NCBI RefSeq assembly: GCF_001898115.1
Contig: NZ_MKSQ01000022.1
Span: 1-64,000, forward strand
Source: Allobosea sp. 67-29
GTDB lineage: Bacteria > Pseudomonadota > Alphaproteobacteria > Rhizobiales > Beijerinckiaceae
Reading direction: 5' to 3'
DNA: 64,000 nucleotides
Position 1 is the stretch's first letter, and each line of letters opens with the position of its first letter. Positions 43,625 through 51,628 of this stretch are shown here, piece after piece. The translations under genes and the position numbers were made by a program. The notes under the pieces were generated by a model, which was not told the DNA's origin, searched no databases, and saw nothing but the letters and a program-made list of their open reading frames with translations.

Positions 43625-44144
43625 CTTTGCGACCATCGTCCGGCTCGAACAGTCCCAGGGGTGGCTCGGCCTCGATCCGGCGCGCAGCGATGTCGATGCG
43701 CGGCGCGAACGCCTTCGTAAACGGCATAAGGACGGAGCGCCCATCCGGCGTCTCGATGTCGAGCAGGTCGCCGGCCCCGTAGTTCTCAACCGCCGTGACG
43801 GCGCCGAGCACCGCTCCATCAGGGCCGACCACGCTGCAGCCGATCAGGTCGGCATGCAGGAACTCGTCTTCATCCGCATCCGCCGAGAGCTTGTCGCGGG
43901 CGACGAAGAGTTCGGTCCCGTTCAGCGCCTCGGCGGCCTCGCGCGTCGCCACGCCCTTGAGCCGGACGACGACGACCTCCTTGGCCGGGCGGATATCGGT
44001 GATCTCGAAGCTGCGGCCCTTGCCGTCGGTCAATGGGCCATAGCCGGCGATCGCGAGGGGATCGCCGGTGAAGGTCTTGATCCTGATCTCGCCACGCACG
44101 CCATGCGGCGCGCCGACGATGCCGAGCAGGACAAGGTCGCTCAT
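43608..44144 (-). CDS. rimM: Ribosome maturation factor RimM
   Basis: 178 residues. Binds S19 in the assembling 30S head. N-terminal RimM domain with LLGIVGAPHGVRGEIRIKTF (about 5-24), then the PRC-barrel domain with GAVTAVENYGAGDLLDIETP and SVLMPFTKAFAPRIDI. Downstream of rpsP with a REP-like element (44153-44228) filling the gap, upstream of the HAD gene, which overlaps its end. Confidence 0.96.
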   Translation of the reverse strand: MSDLVLLGIVGAPHGVRGEIRIKTFTGDPLAIAGYGPLTDGKGRSFEITDIRPAKEVVVVRLKGVATREAAEALNGTELFVARDKLSADADEDEFLHADLIGCSVVGPDGAVLGAVTAVENYGAGDLLDIETPDGRSVLMPFTKAFAPRIDIAARRIEAEPPLGLFEPDDGRKDDAER

Positions 44145-44152
44145 GCCAACAC

Positions 44153-44228
44153 GTCATGCCCGGGGCTGAGCCCGGGCATCTCCATCGAGAGGTTCCCGGA
44201 TCGGAGCCGTGCTCCATCCGGGAATGAC
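44153..44228. repeat. REP-like palindromic element, copy 3
   Basis: 76 bp between rimM and rpsP, both on the minus strand and presumably co-transcribed. Ends GTCATGCCCGGG and CCGGGAATGAC are complementary with one mismatch, and the inner hairpin is GCCCGGGgctgagCCCGGGC. In mRNA it would form a stable stem-loop that could reduce expression of rimM relative to rpsP. Confidence 0.75.
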
Positions 44229-44244
44229 GTGCGAGCCCTCGAGC

Positions 44245-44613
44245 TCACTCGGCGGCGGCTTCTTCGGCAGCCGGAGCGGCGGCCTTCTCGGCCTTGGCGG
44301 CAGCGCGCTCCTTGGCCTTGTCGCCGGGCTCAGCCTTCTTCGGGTTGTTGCGGGCAGCGCGCTTGGCGAGGCCGGCAGCGTCGAGGAAGCGCAGGACGCG
44401 GTCGGTCGGCTGGGCGCCCTTGGCGAGCCAGGCCTGGACCTTCTCGGTGTCGAGCACGACGCGCTCGGCCGAATCCTTCGGCTTCATCGGGTCATAGGAG
44501 CCGATCTTCTCGATGAAACGGCCGTCGCGCGGCGAGCGCGAGTCCGCGACGACGATACGGTAGTAGGGGCGCTTCTTGGCGCCGCCGCGGGTCAGGCGGA
44601 TCTTGAGGGACAT
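44245..44613 (-). CDS. rpsP: 30S ribosomal protein S16
   Basis: 122 residues: the core S16 protein (1-80, [47 protein letters not shown]) plus a low-complexity Ala/Lys/Glu tail (about 85-122) that is common in alphaproteobacteria. Start ATG at 44613 with AAGGAAG 8 bases upstream. Confidence 0.97.
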   Translation of the reverse strand: MSLKIRLTRGGAKKRPYYRIVVADSRSPRDGRFIEKIGSYDPMKPKDSAERVVLDTEKVQAWLAKGAQPTDRVLRFLDAAGLAKRAARNNPKKAEPGDKAKERAAAKAEKAAAPAAEEAAAE

Positions 44614-44625
44614 GGGTCTTCTTCC

Positions 44626-44892
44626 TTATGCTTCGTTCAGTCGTTTCATTTCGGCGATCGCTGCTTCCAGCTCCGCCTCTCCTTGCATCGGCGTCGACTT
44701 AAAAATCTCGAAATCGAGACGTCCGTCTTCGAGAATGTCGATCTCCCACCTCTCTCCCGGCACGGTCGCTGCGATCGAAATCGCGTCGAACCGGTAGACG
44801 ACCAGGGAATGGTCGATCTGGGCGGCCTTGAGCTTGGCCTGGATCGCCCAGAATTTCTCGAGCATCGCCTTGGCGCTGATCGAGTCGCTCAT
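44626..44892 (-). CDS. Small conserved-context protein between ffh and rpsP, unknown
   Basis: 88 residues, acidic, no membrane segment. Starts with a helical part (AKAMLEKFWAIQAKLKAAQI) and then a short beta-rich core (VVYRFDAISIAATVPGERWE, IDILEDGRLDFEIF) and ends in a helix (EAELEAAIAEMKRLNEA). Its ATG overlaps the ffh stop codon by four bases (ATGA), and rpsP begins 12 bases after its end, so it is translated from the same mRNA and coupled to ffh. In many rhizobia a chorismate mutase gene occupies this place; this protein is not one. Family not recognised. Confidence 0.75.
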   Translation of the reverse strand: MSDSISAKAMLEKFWAIQAKLKAAQIDHSLVVYRFDAISIAATVPGERWEIDILEDGRLDFEIFKSTPMQGEAELEAAIAEMKRLNEA

Positions 44893-46463
44893 TTCTTCTT
44901 GCCTCCGAACGGTCCACCCAAACCGGGCAGCCCACCGCCGCCGAGGCCAGGCAGCTTCGGCATCATGCCGGCCGGCGGGGTCACGCCCTTCGGCAGGCCG
45001 GGGAAGCCGCCCGCCGGCATCGAGGGCAGGCCACCGCCCGCGCCGAGCTGCTTCTGCAACTCAGCCAGCTGGGCCGGGTCCATCTTGGAAGGATCGGGCA
45101 TGCCCGCCGGCAGGCCGCCCCCGAGTCCGAACATGCCGCCGAGCTTGCCGAGCATGCCGCCCTTCTGCTTGCGCATCGCCTTCATCATGTCGGCCATGCC
45201 GCGATGCATCTTGAGCAGCTTGTTGATCGCCTCGGGCGAGGTGCCCGAGCCGGCGGCGATGCGCTTCTTGCGGCTGTTCTTGAGCAGGTCGGGGTTCTTG
45301 CGCTCGGCCGGGGTCATCGAGTTGATGATCGCGACCTGGCGGGCGATCATCTTGTCGTCGACCTTGGCGGCGGCAAGCTGGTTCTTCATCTGCGCCATGC
45401 CAGGCAGCAAGCCCATCACACCGCCGAAGCCGCCCATCTTCTCCATCTGCTGGAGCTGCATCCGCAGGTCGTCGAGGTCGAAATTGCCCTTGGCCAGCCG
45501 CTGCGCCAGCGCCTGCGCCTTGTCGGCATCGACCGTCTGGGCCGCCTTCTCGACGAGCGAGACGATGTCGCCCATGCCGAGGATGCGGTTGGCGACGCGC
45601 GAGGGATGGAAGTCGTCGAGCTCGTCGACCTTCTCGCCGGTGCCGACGAGCTTGATCGGCTTGCCGGTGACGGCGCGCATCGAAAGCGCCGCGCCGCCGC
45701 GCGAGTCGCCGTCCATGCGGGTCAGCACGATGCCGGTGAGGCCGACGCGGGCATCGAAGGCGCGGGCCGTATTGACGGCGTCCTGGCCGGTCAGCGCGTC
45801 GGCGACGAGCAGCACCTCGTGCGGGCCGGTCGCGGCCTTCACCTGCGCGACCTCTTCCATCAGCGTGTCGTCGAGTGTGACGCGGCCGGCGGTGTCGAGC
45901 ATGACGACGTCGTACCCGCCGAGACGTGCCGCTTCGATCGCGCGCTTGGCGATCTGCACGGCCGACTGCCCCGCGACGATCGGCAGCGTCTGCACGCCGA
46001 CCTGCGTGCCCAGCACCGCGAGCTGTTCCATGGCGGCCGGGCGTCGCGTGTCGAGCGACGCCATCAGCACCTTCTTCTTGTTCCGGTCGGTCAGGCGCTT
46101 GGCGATCTTGGCGGTCGAAGTCGTCTTGCCCGAGCCCTGCAGACCCACCATCAGGATCGGCACCGGCGGCACGGCGTCGAAGCCGATGCTCTCGCCCTCG
46201 CCGCCCAGCGTCTCGATCAGGACGTCATTGACGATCTTGATGACCTGCTGGCCGGGCGTGACCGATTTCAGCACCTCGGCACCGACCGCACGCTCGCGCA
46301 CCTTGTCGGTGAAGGAGCGCACGACCTCGAGCGCGACGTCCGCCTCGAGCAGCGCGCGGCGCACCTCGCGGAGGGCGGCGTTGACGTCCTCCTCGGTCAG
46401 CGAACCCCTGCGGGTCAACCCCGAGAGGATGCCGGAGAGTCTTTCGCTCAGCGTGCCGAACAT
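44889..46463 (-). CDS. ffh: Signal recognition particle protein Ffh
   Basis: 524 residues. Binds signal sequences of nascent membrane proteins together with 4.5S RNA. N domain (1-95), GTPase G domain with VGLQGSGKTTSTAKIAKRL, LDTAGR and TRMDGDSRGGAALS, and a Met-rich M domain (about 320-430: MQLQQMEKMGGFGGVMGLLPG). The C-terminus (about 440-524) is an unusually long Gly/Pro/Met/Leu-rich low-complexity tail ending in Lys-Lys-Lys. First gene of the operon continuing to trmD. Confidence 0.97.
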   Translation of the reverse strand: MFGTLSERLSGILSGLTRRGSLTEEDVNAALREVRRALLEADVALEVVRSFTDKVRERAVGAEVLKSVTPGQQVIKIVNDVLIETLGGEGESIGFDAVPPVPILMVGLQGSGKTTSTAKIAKRLTDRNKKKVLMASLDTRRPAAMEQLAVLGTQVGVQTLPIVAGQSAVQIAKRAIEAARLGGYDVVMLDTAGRVTLDDTLMEEVAQVKAATGPHEVLLVADALTGQDAVNTARAFDARVGLTGIVLTRMDGDSRGGAALSMRAVTGKPIKLVGTGEKVDELDDFHPSRVANRILGMGDIVSLVEKAAQTVDADKAQALAQRLAKGNFDLDDLRMQLQQMEKMGGFGGVMGLLPGMAQMKNQLAAAKVDDKMIARQVAIINSMTPAERKNPDLLKNSRKKRIAAGSGTSPEAINKLLKMHRGMADMMKAMRKQKGGMLGKLGGMFGLGGGLPAGMPDPSKMDPAQLAELQKQLGAGGGLPSMPAGGFPGLPKGVTPPAGMMPKLPGLGGGGLPGLGGPFGGKKK

Positions 46464-46769
46464 GCGGACCTGCCTGCCTGCCTCAGGAAACCGTCACTGC
46501 CGCAACCTCGTCGCCAAGCGGTTTCGCGCCCGAGGGCGCAATCGCGCTGTCGGGCGTTGACCTCCGGGCTCGTGGAAGCCGCGAGGCGGCCCGGTCGGCG
46601 GATGTGGTTTCGGCGATGTCGGCGAAACGGATGGCGCCCTTAAAGCGGAAGATCGCAGCTAAAGTCAAGTTTTGGGGACAAAGCCCCTTCGAGGAGGGAC
46701 CTGCGGTTGCATCCGCGCACGCCCTGCCGCAATTCTGCGAGGCTTCATTTCAGCATCAAGGATTAGATC
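46464..46769. other. 306-bp divergent intergenic region upstream of ffh
   Basis: No coding frame with support. Must contain the ffh promoter on the minus strand and a start for the exported protein on the plus strand. Visible structure: GTTTCG-n10-CGAAAC (46607-46628) and GGGG-n6-CCCC (46674-46687). I do not see the GGAAGC-type core of a 4.5S RNA in it. Confidence 0.5.
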
Positions 46770-47189
46770 ATGAACTCCCTTTTCAGATCGCTTTTGCCCG
46801 TTGCCGGGCTTTTCCTGCTCGCCACACCGGTCCTCGCCCAGCCTTGCGCCAGTAATTTCAAGGTCGACGGTGTGCCGATGGTCACCGGGCTGAGCTACCG
46901 CACCTGGGATCTCATCAGCCGCCCTCCCGCGGCCGTCCTGAAGGATCTCGCCGCCGCCGTCTCGGCCGAAGGGTTCGCCGACATGCGGATCGACAGGCAA
47001 ACCAGCGCCGTCGTCGCGATCCAGGAGACGTCCGGCTCCGGTCGGCCGCAGACGCTGCGGATCACCGCCCGCAAGAGCGGCAAGGGCACGCGCGTCGACG
47101 CCGTCTTCGTGGTCCAGGCCGGACAGGTCGCACCGGAAGACTACGTCCGCAAGGCTTTCTGCCGCGTGATCGGCGGCGCTCGCGGCTGA
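46770..47189 (+). CDS. Small exported protein of unknown function
   Basis: 139 residues with a Sec signal peptide (cleavage near LAQPC, about residue 24). Mature cysteines near the two ends (PCASNF, AFCRVIGG) could form a disulfide. The rest is an alpha/beta mix with a repeated basic stretch (LRITARKSGKGTRVDAVFVV). Start ATG at 46770 has AAGGA 8 bases upstream. No family recognised; a CAP protein gene follows 70 bases later. Confidence 0.7.
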   Translation: MNSLFRSLLPVAGLFLLATPVLAQPCASNFKVDGVPMVTGLSYRTWDLISRPPAAVLKDLAAAVSAEGFADMRIDRQTSAVVAIQETSGSGRPQTLRITARKSGKGTRVDAVFVVQAGQVAPEDYVRKAFCRVIGGARG

Positions 47190-47259
47190 CGACGCCCTGG
47201 CCCAACAATGGCCCTGATCGGGCGGCATCGCTGCCCGTCCGATTCGAGACGAAGCCGCT

Positions 47260-47841
47260 ATGAAACGCTCCACCGCCTTGTCCCTCCTGCTTTTCGCCGC
47301 GTTTCTCGCCGGTTGCGCCGGCGAACCGCGCCGGGAAGGGCCGCTCGACGCCCGGATGGTCGAGAAGCTGAGCGCCGTCTCGCTCGATCCGGCCCAGGCG
47401 GGTCGGATCCTCAACGCCTATCGCGCCAGCCATGGCCTCGGCCCGGTTCGTCCCGACCCGCGGCTGATGGCGATGGCGCAGCGCCAGGCCGATGCGATGG
47501 TGGCGAAGAACGCCCTCTCGCATGATGCAGGCGGCAGCTTCGCTACGCGGGTCGAAGCCGCCGGCCTCGACTCTGCACGTGTCGCCGAGAACCTCGGCGG
47601 CGGCTATTTCTCGGTGGAGGAAGCCTTCGACGGCTGGCGCAAATCGCCGGGCCACGATGCCAATCTGCGGCTGAAGGACGCCACCCGTTACGGCATCGCG
47701 CTCTCCAAGGATCCGCGGACGAGCTATCGCGCCTGGTGGGTGCTTGTGGTTGCTGCCGAGCCCGAGGTCCGGCGGGAAATGGGCGCTGCGGCGCCCGGGC
47801 CCGCAGTCTGGTTCGGCAATAACCCGCCTCCCGGCCGCTGA
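47260..47841 (+). CDS. CAP (SCP) domain lipoprotein
   Basis: 193 residues. Lipoprotein signal with lipobox LAGC (Cys at about 19). The CAP/SCP domain runs from about 45 to 165: NAYRASHGLGPVRPDPRLMA, ADAMVAKNALSHDAGGSFAT and ENLGGGYFSVEEAFDGWRKS, with conserved His, Glu and further residues lining the usual cavity. Lipid-anchored to a membrane in the envelope; bacterial CAP proteins have unsettled roles (protease or lipid/sterol binding). Confidence 0.9.
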   Translation: MKRSTALSLLLFAAFLAGCAGEPRREGPLDARMVEKLSAVSLDPAQAGRILNAYRASHGLGPVRPDPRLMAMAQRQADAMVAKNALSHDAGGSFATRVEAAGLDSARVAENLGGGYFSVEEAFDGWRKSPGHDANLRLKDATRYGIALSKDPRTSYRAWWVLVVAAEPEVRREMGAAAPGPAVWFGNNPPPGR

Positions 47842-47898
47842 CCCCTTTACAAGGGCACGCATCTGGTGATGGCTCTCGTCTTTAACGGAGCCATCACC

Positions 47899-48525
47899 AT
47901 GACCTTCGAAGCCTGGGCCGCCTTCGCCGCCGCCACCGCCGTCCTGCTCGTCATTCCCGGACCAACGATCCTGCTGGTCATCTCCTACGCGCTCGGCCAG
48001 GGCTGGCGCACCGCCTTCCCGATCGCGTTGGGGGTCGCGCTCGGAGATTTCACGGCGATGACGCTGTCGATGCTCGGCGTCGGCGCGCTGCTGGCCACCT
48101 CGGCGACAGTCTTCACCGCGTTGAAATGGCTCGGCGCAGCCTATCTGATCTGGCTCGGCGTCAAGCTCTTCCGCGCCGGCGGCACGCTCGACGCCAAGCC
48201 GCGCGAGGATGCGGCTCCCGCCTGGAAGATGCTCGGCCATGCCTGGCTGGTGACGGCGCTGAACCCGAAGAGCATCACCTTCTTCGTCGCCTTCCTGCCG
48301 CAGTTCCTCGATCCGAAGGCCGATTTCTGGATGCAGATGCTGATCTTCGAGACGACCTTCATCGGCCTCGCCTTCGCCAACGCCATGGGTTACGCGCTGA
48401 TCGCCTCGCGTGCCCGGGCGGTGGTGCGTAATCCTCGCGCGATCGGCCTGTTCAACAAGGCGGGCGGGACGCTGCTGATCGGCGCCGGCATCGCGACCGT
48501 GGCGATCCGCTCCGGCAGCAACTGA
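47899..48525 (+). CDS. LysE/RhtB family amino-acid exporter, second copy
   Basis: 208 residues from ATG at 47899, GGAG 8 bases upstream. Six helices; AFAAATAVLLVIPGPTILLV and LVTALNPKSITFFVAFLPQF are the signature LysE/RhtB segments. Only moderately like the exporter at 1164. Substrate unknown. Alone, 57 bases after the CAP gene. Confidence 0.9.
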   Translation: MTFEAWAAFAAATAVLLVIPGPTILLVISYALGQGWRTAFPIALGVALGDFTAMTLSMLGVGALLATSATVFTALKWLGAAYLIWLGVKLFRAGGTLDAKPREDAAPAWKMLGHAWLVTALNPKSITFFVAFLPQFLDPKADFWMQMLIFETTFIGLAFANAMGYALIASRARAVVRNPRAIGLFNKAGGTLLIGAGIATVAIRSGSN

Positions 48526-48596
48526 CAGCCGAGGGCGGCAGGCAGCGGCGCCGGCGGTCTTGACGATGCCGCGCCGCGACCTACCTCTCTTGGGCT

Positions 48597-49655
48597 ATGG
48601 ATCGCCGCAAGCTTCTTTCTTTCGTCGGGCTCGGCGCGCTGCTGGCTTCGACGGGTGCCGCCTGGGCGGCGATCTCCCGCTCGCGCAACCCCTATTACCA
48701 GGGGCCGGTCAGCGACCATTTCGACGGCCTCGTCTTCAGCGACGGGCGCATCGTCAGCAAGGGGCTGATCGACGTGCTGCGCTGGCAGACCGGCAAGCGC
48801 GAGCGCGAGCCCTTTCCCGCCGCCTATGAGACGCCGCCGCAGGACAAGCCGCCGGCACGCGTCGACGGGGCGCGCATCGTCCATCTCGGCCATGCCTCGT
48901 TTCTTTACCAGATCGCCGGGCTCAACCTCCTGCTCGACCCGGTCTATTCCGAGCGCGCCAGCCCCTTCAGCTTCATGGGGCCGAAGCGCGTCAACGCGCC
49001 GGGCGTCGCTTTCGACGACCTACCGACGATCGATGTCGTATTGATCACACACAACCACTACGACCATCTCGACATCGAGACGCTGGCCCGCCTCAATCGC
49101 CGGGACCGGCCGCGGATGATCATGCCGCTCGGCAACGACGCCATCATCCGCGCGCGCATTCCCGATGCCCGCGCCGAAGCGTATGACTGGTCTGATCGGG
49201 TCGCGCTGTCGGACGAGCTGGCCGTCACGCTTGTGCCGACCTATCACTGGTCGGCGCGGGGCGCCTTCGACCGGCGCATGGCGCTCTGGTCATCCTTCAT
49301 TCTCGCAGCCGCCGGCACGAAGATCTTCCATGTCGGCGACACCGGCTATCATGACGGCTCGCTCTATGAGCGGCTTGGCCGCGAGCACGGTCCGTTTCGC
49401 CTGGCCGTGCTGCCGATCGGCGCCTACGAGCCACGCTGGTTCATGTCGGACAACCACATGAACCCGGAAGAGGCGGTGAAGGTCATGCTGGCGCTCGGCG
49501 CCGACGAAGCCATCGGCCACCATTGGGGCACTTTCCAGCTCACCGACGAGGGCATCGAGCGCCCGCCACAGGCGCTCGAGGCGGCGCTCGCTGACGCCGG
49601 CCTGCCGAATGAGCGCTTCAGACCGATGCGCCCCGGACTGAGCTGGAGCGCCTGA
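48597..49655 (+). CDS. MBL-fold metallo-hydrolase, RomA/NAPE-PLD-like
   Basis: 352 residues with an N-terminal signal or anchor (about 5-25). The metallo-beta-lactamase fold is shown by RIVHLGHASFLYQIAGLNLL, metal-binding ITHNHYDHLDIETLARLN (about 151), HVGDTGYHDGS and EAIGHHWGTFQLTDE with the remaining ligand His residues. Same group as E. coli YhfI-like/NAPE phospholipase-like enzymes; probably hydrolyses a phosphodiester or ester. Converges on the GyrI-like gene. Confidence 0.88.
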   Translation: MDRRKLLSFVGLGALLASTGAAWAAISRSRNPYYQGPVSDHFDGLVFSDGRIVSKGLIDVLRWQTGKREREPFPAAYETPPQDKPPARVDGARIVHLGHASFLYQIAGLNLLLDPVYSERASPFSFMGPKRVNAPGVAFDDLPTIDVVLITHNHYDHLDIETLARLNRRDRPRMIMPLGNDAIIRARIPDARAEAYDWSDRVALSDELAVTLVPTYHWSARGAFDRRMALWSSFILAAAGTKIFHVGDTGYHDGSLYERLGREHGPFRLAVLPIGAYEPRWFMSDNHMNPEEAVKVMLALGADEAIGHHWGTFQLTDEGIERPPQALEAALADAGLPNERFRPMRPGLSWSA

Positions 49656-49664
49656 CGCCTCCGC

Positions 49665-50549
49665 CTATTTCGGCTGGACGTAGACGTTGATCTCGAGGTT
49701 CGGATCGGCCGGGTCGGCAAGCTCGCTGACATATTCCTCGAGGAAGGCGTCCTTGACGACGATGTTCTTCGCCTCGAGGTAAGCGGTGATCGTCTCGTAG
49801 GTGGAGTCGATATCGTCGTAGGGCGCCTGGTGCAGAAAGCGCAGGGCCGCCCCCGCCGGCGAGGTCGACATCTTGAAGTCGGCGCCGAGCGCCGGCGCCT
49901 GCCCGCCGGACGGAATGGCCACCGGGAGCATCGCCTCGAAGCGGAAGCCGTCATCCGTGGTTTCGACGAAGAGTGACAACGGCCGCCCCGCGACGGCGAG
50001 GCCCGCCTTCTGCGCCTCGGCACGCAACGCCTTGAAGCTGTCCGAAAGCTTCTGGAAGCCCTGGTCCCAGCTGGCCTGGCCCGACATCATCAGCACCGGC
50101 TTGGGCGAGAGCGTCACCTCGGCGACATCGCTGGTATCGGCGCCTTTGCCCGCGAGCGTCGCATTCGGGTCAGGCACGCCGGTCTGCTGCTGCTGCGGAA
50201 CGGGCGGCGGCGACTGGCCAGGCGCCGGCAAGGTCGGCGGCGGCTGAACCGGCTGCGGCTCCAACGGCACTTGCGGCGTCGGCGCGGGCTGGACCGGCTG
50301 AGGCGTCAGCGGGCGCGGTGCGGGCGGCGCCGGCTGAACTGGCTGGGGGCCGGGCTGCGCGTCCGGGACCGCAGCCGGCGGGTTCTGGTTGGGTCCGGAT
50401 TGCGTCTGCACCGGCGTCGCCCTCGGCGGTGGCGCCAGTGGTGCCGTCTGGACCGCAGAGGGCGCGGCGACCGTCGCCTGCGCCCATGCCGTCGACGCAA
50501 TGCCGAGTAAGCCGGCGCAAGCCAGAACACAAATCCGAAAATACCGCAT
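49665..50549 (-). CDS. Exported protein with Pro/Gln-rich linker and GyrI-like domain
   Basis: 294 residues from ATG at 50549 (an ATG at 50597 with GGTGG 7 bases upstream would add 16 residues before the signal). Signal peptide about 1-23. Residues about 24-125 are low complexity: repeated QPVQPAPP units, disordered. The C-terminal domain (about 140-294) has VTLSPKPVLMMSGQASWDQG, FVETTDDGFRFEAMLPV and YETITAYLEAKNIVVKDAF, matching the GyrI-like/effector-binding fold usually found in cytosolic regulators. Placed here in the periplasm it may bind a small molecule. Confidence 0.75.
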   Translation of the reverse strand: MRYFRICVLACAGLLGIASTAWAQATVAAPSAVQTAPLAPPPRATPVQTQSGPNQNPPAAVPDAQPGPQPVQPAPPAPRPLTPQPVQPAPTPQVPLEPQPVQPPPTLPAPGQSPPPVPQQQQTGVPDPNATLAGKGADTSDVAEVTLSPKPVLMMSGQASWDQGFQKLSDSFKALRAEAQKAGLAVAGRPLSLFVETTDDGFRFEAMLPVAIPSGGQAPALGADFKMSTSPAGAALRFLHQAPYDDIDSTYETITAYLEAKNIVVKDAFLEEYVSELADPADPNLEINVYVQPK

Positions 50550-50689
50550 CGTCACGGCCCTGAATATCTCGCGATTCGCGCCCTTGCAGCGGAACATAGA
50601 ATGTCCACCTTCTCTCAGGAACGGGTACGAGGGTGGCTTTTTCACGTCACCTCGGTCATAGACCCGCAATTCATGGGACGTGTGACCAA

Positions 50690-51574
50690 ATGAACGCTCT
50701 GGCGCATCGCCGGTTCCTGAAGATGAACGGGCTCGGCAATCAGATCACGGTGCTCGACCTGCGCGGCACGAAGCTCGTCGTGACGGCGGAAGAGGCCCGC
50801 GCCATCGCCTCCGAGCCGCGCGCCCGCTTCGACCAGCTCATGGTGCTGCACGACGCTCAGGTGGCGGGCACCGACGCCTTCATCCGCATCTACAATGTCG
50901 ACGGCACCGAGGCCGGCGCCTGCGGCAACGGCACCCGCTGCGTCGGCTGGGCGATGATGGCGGACCCGCAAATGGGCGACCCCGCCAGGACGAGCCTGAC
51001 CCTGCAGACCAAGGCCGGACTGCTGCCGGTCCGGCGCGAGAGCGAAGCGGTCTTCACCGTCGACATGGGCGCGCCGCGCCTGGCCTGGGACGAGATCCCC
51101 CTGGCCGAGCCGTTCGAGGACACCAGCCGCTTCGAGTTGCAGATCGGCCCGATCGACGCCCCGATCCTGCATACGCCCTGCGCGGTCAACATGGGCAATC
51201 CGCACGCTATCTTCTTCGTCGACGACCCCTACGCCTATAATCTCGCGCAGATCGGCCCGCTGCTGGAGAACCATCCGATCTTCCCGGACCGCGCCAATAT
51301 CGAGCTCGCCGCCGTCAAGGCGCCGGACCATATCGTGCTGCGCGTCTGGGAGCGCGGCGCCGGCATCACCCAGGCCTGCGGCTCGGGCGCCTGCGCGGCG
51401 CTGGTCGCCGCGGTGCGTCGGGAACTGTCTGCCCGCAAGGCGGTGGTCAGCCTGCCGGGTGGCGACCTCACCATCGAATGGCGCGAGAATGACGGCCATG
51501 TGCTCATGACCGGCGCGGCGGAGTTCGAATGGGAGGGCACGCTCGATCCGACCCTGTTCACGAGCGCGGCCTGA
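50690..51574 (+). CDS. dapF: Diaminopimelate epimerase
   Basis: 294 residues from ATG at 50690. Converts LL- to meso-diaminopimelate for lysine and peptidoglycan. [16 protein letters not shown] is the N-terminal motif; the two active-site Cys are in [15 protein letters not shown] (about 81) and [15 protein letters not shown] (about 228). Upstream is the divergent GyrI-like gene; downstream, after a repeat element, mtaB on the same strand. Confidence 0.96.
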   Translation: MNALAHRRFLKMNGLGNQITVLDLRGTKLVVTAEEARAIASEPRARFDQLMVLHDAQVAGTDAFIRIYNVDGTEAGACGNGTRCVGWAMMADPQMGDPARTSLTLQTKAGLLPVRRESEAVFTVDMGAPRLAWDEIPLAEPFEDTSRFELQIGPIDAPILHTPCAVNMGNPHAIFFVDDPYAYNLAQIGPLLENHPIFPDRANIELAAVKAPDHIVLRVWERGAGITQACGSGACAALVAAVRRELSARKAVVSLPGGDLTIEWRENDGHVLMTGAAEFEWEGTLDPTLFTSAA

Positions 51575-51584
51575 TGGCGCCAAA

Positions 51585-51628
51585 GCATTTTTGAGCGAAG
51601 TGGACACCGGTTCGCGTGAAGAAAATGC
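51585..51628. repeat. Short intergenic palindromic element with GCATTTT/AAAATGC ends
   Basis: 44 bp whose ends GCATTTT (51585-51591) and AAAATGC (51622-51628) are complementary and whose inner part reads GAGCGAAGTGGACACCGG then TTCGCGTGAAG. I recognise this sequence type from many rhizobial genomes, where it is scattered between genes. Its last bases include the ATG taken as the mtaB start. Confidence 0.6.

Noticed and set aside
46464..46769. 4.5S RNA gene upstream of ffh
   Set aside because: I looked for the conserved GGAAGC/AGCA core and closing stem and found only two short unrelated hairpins.
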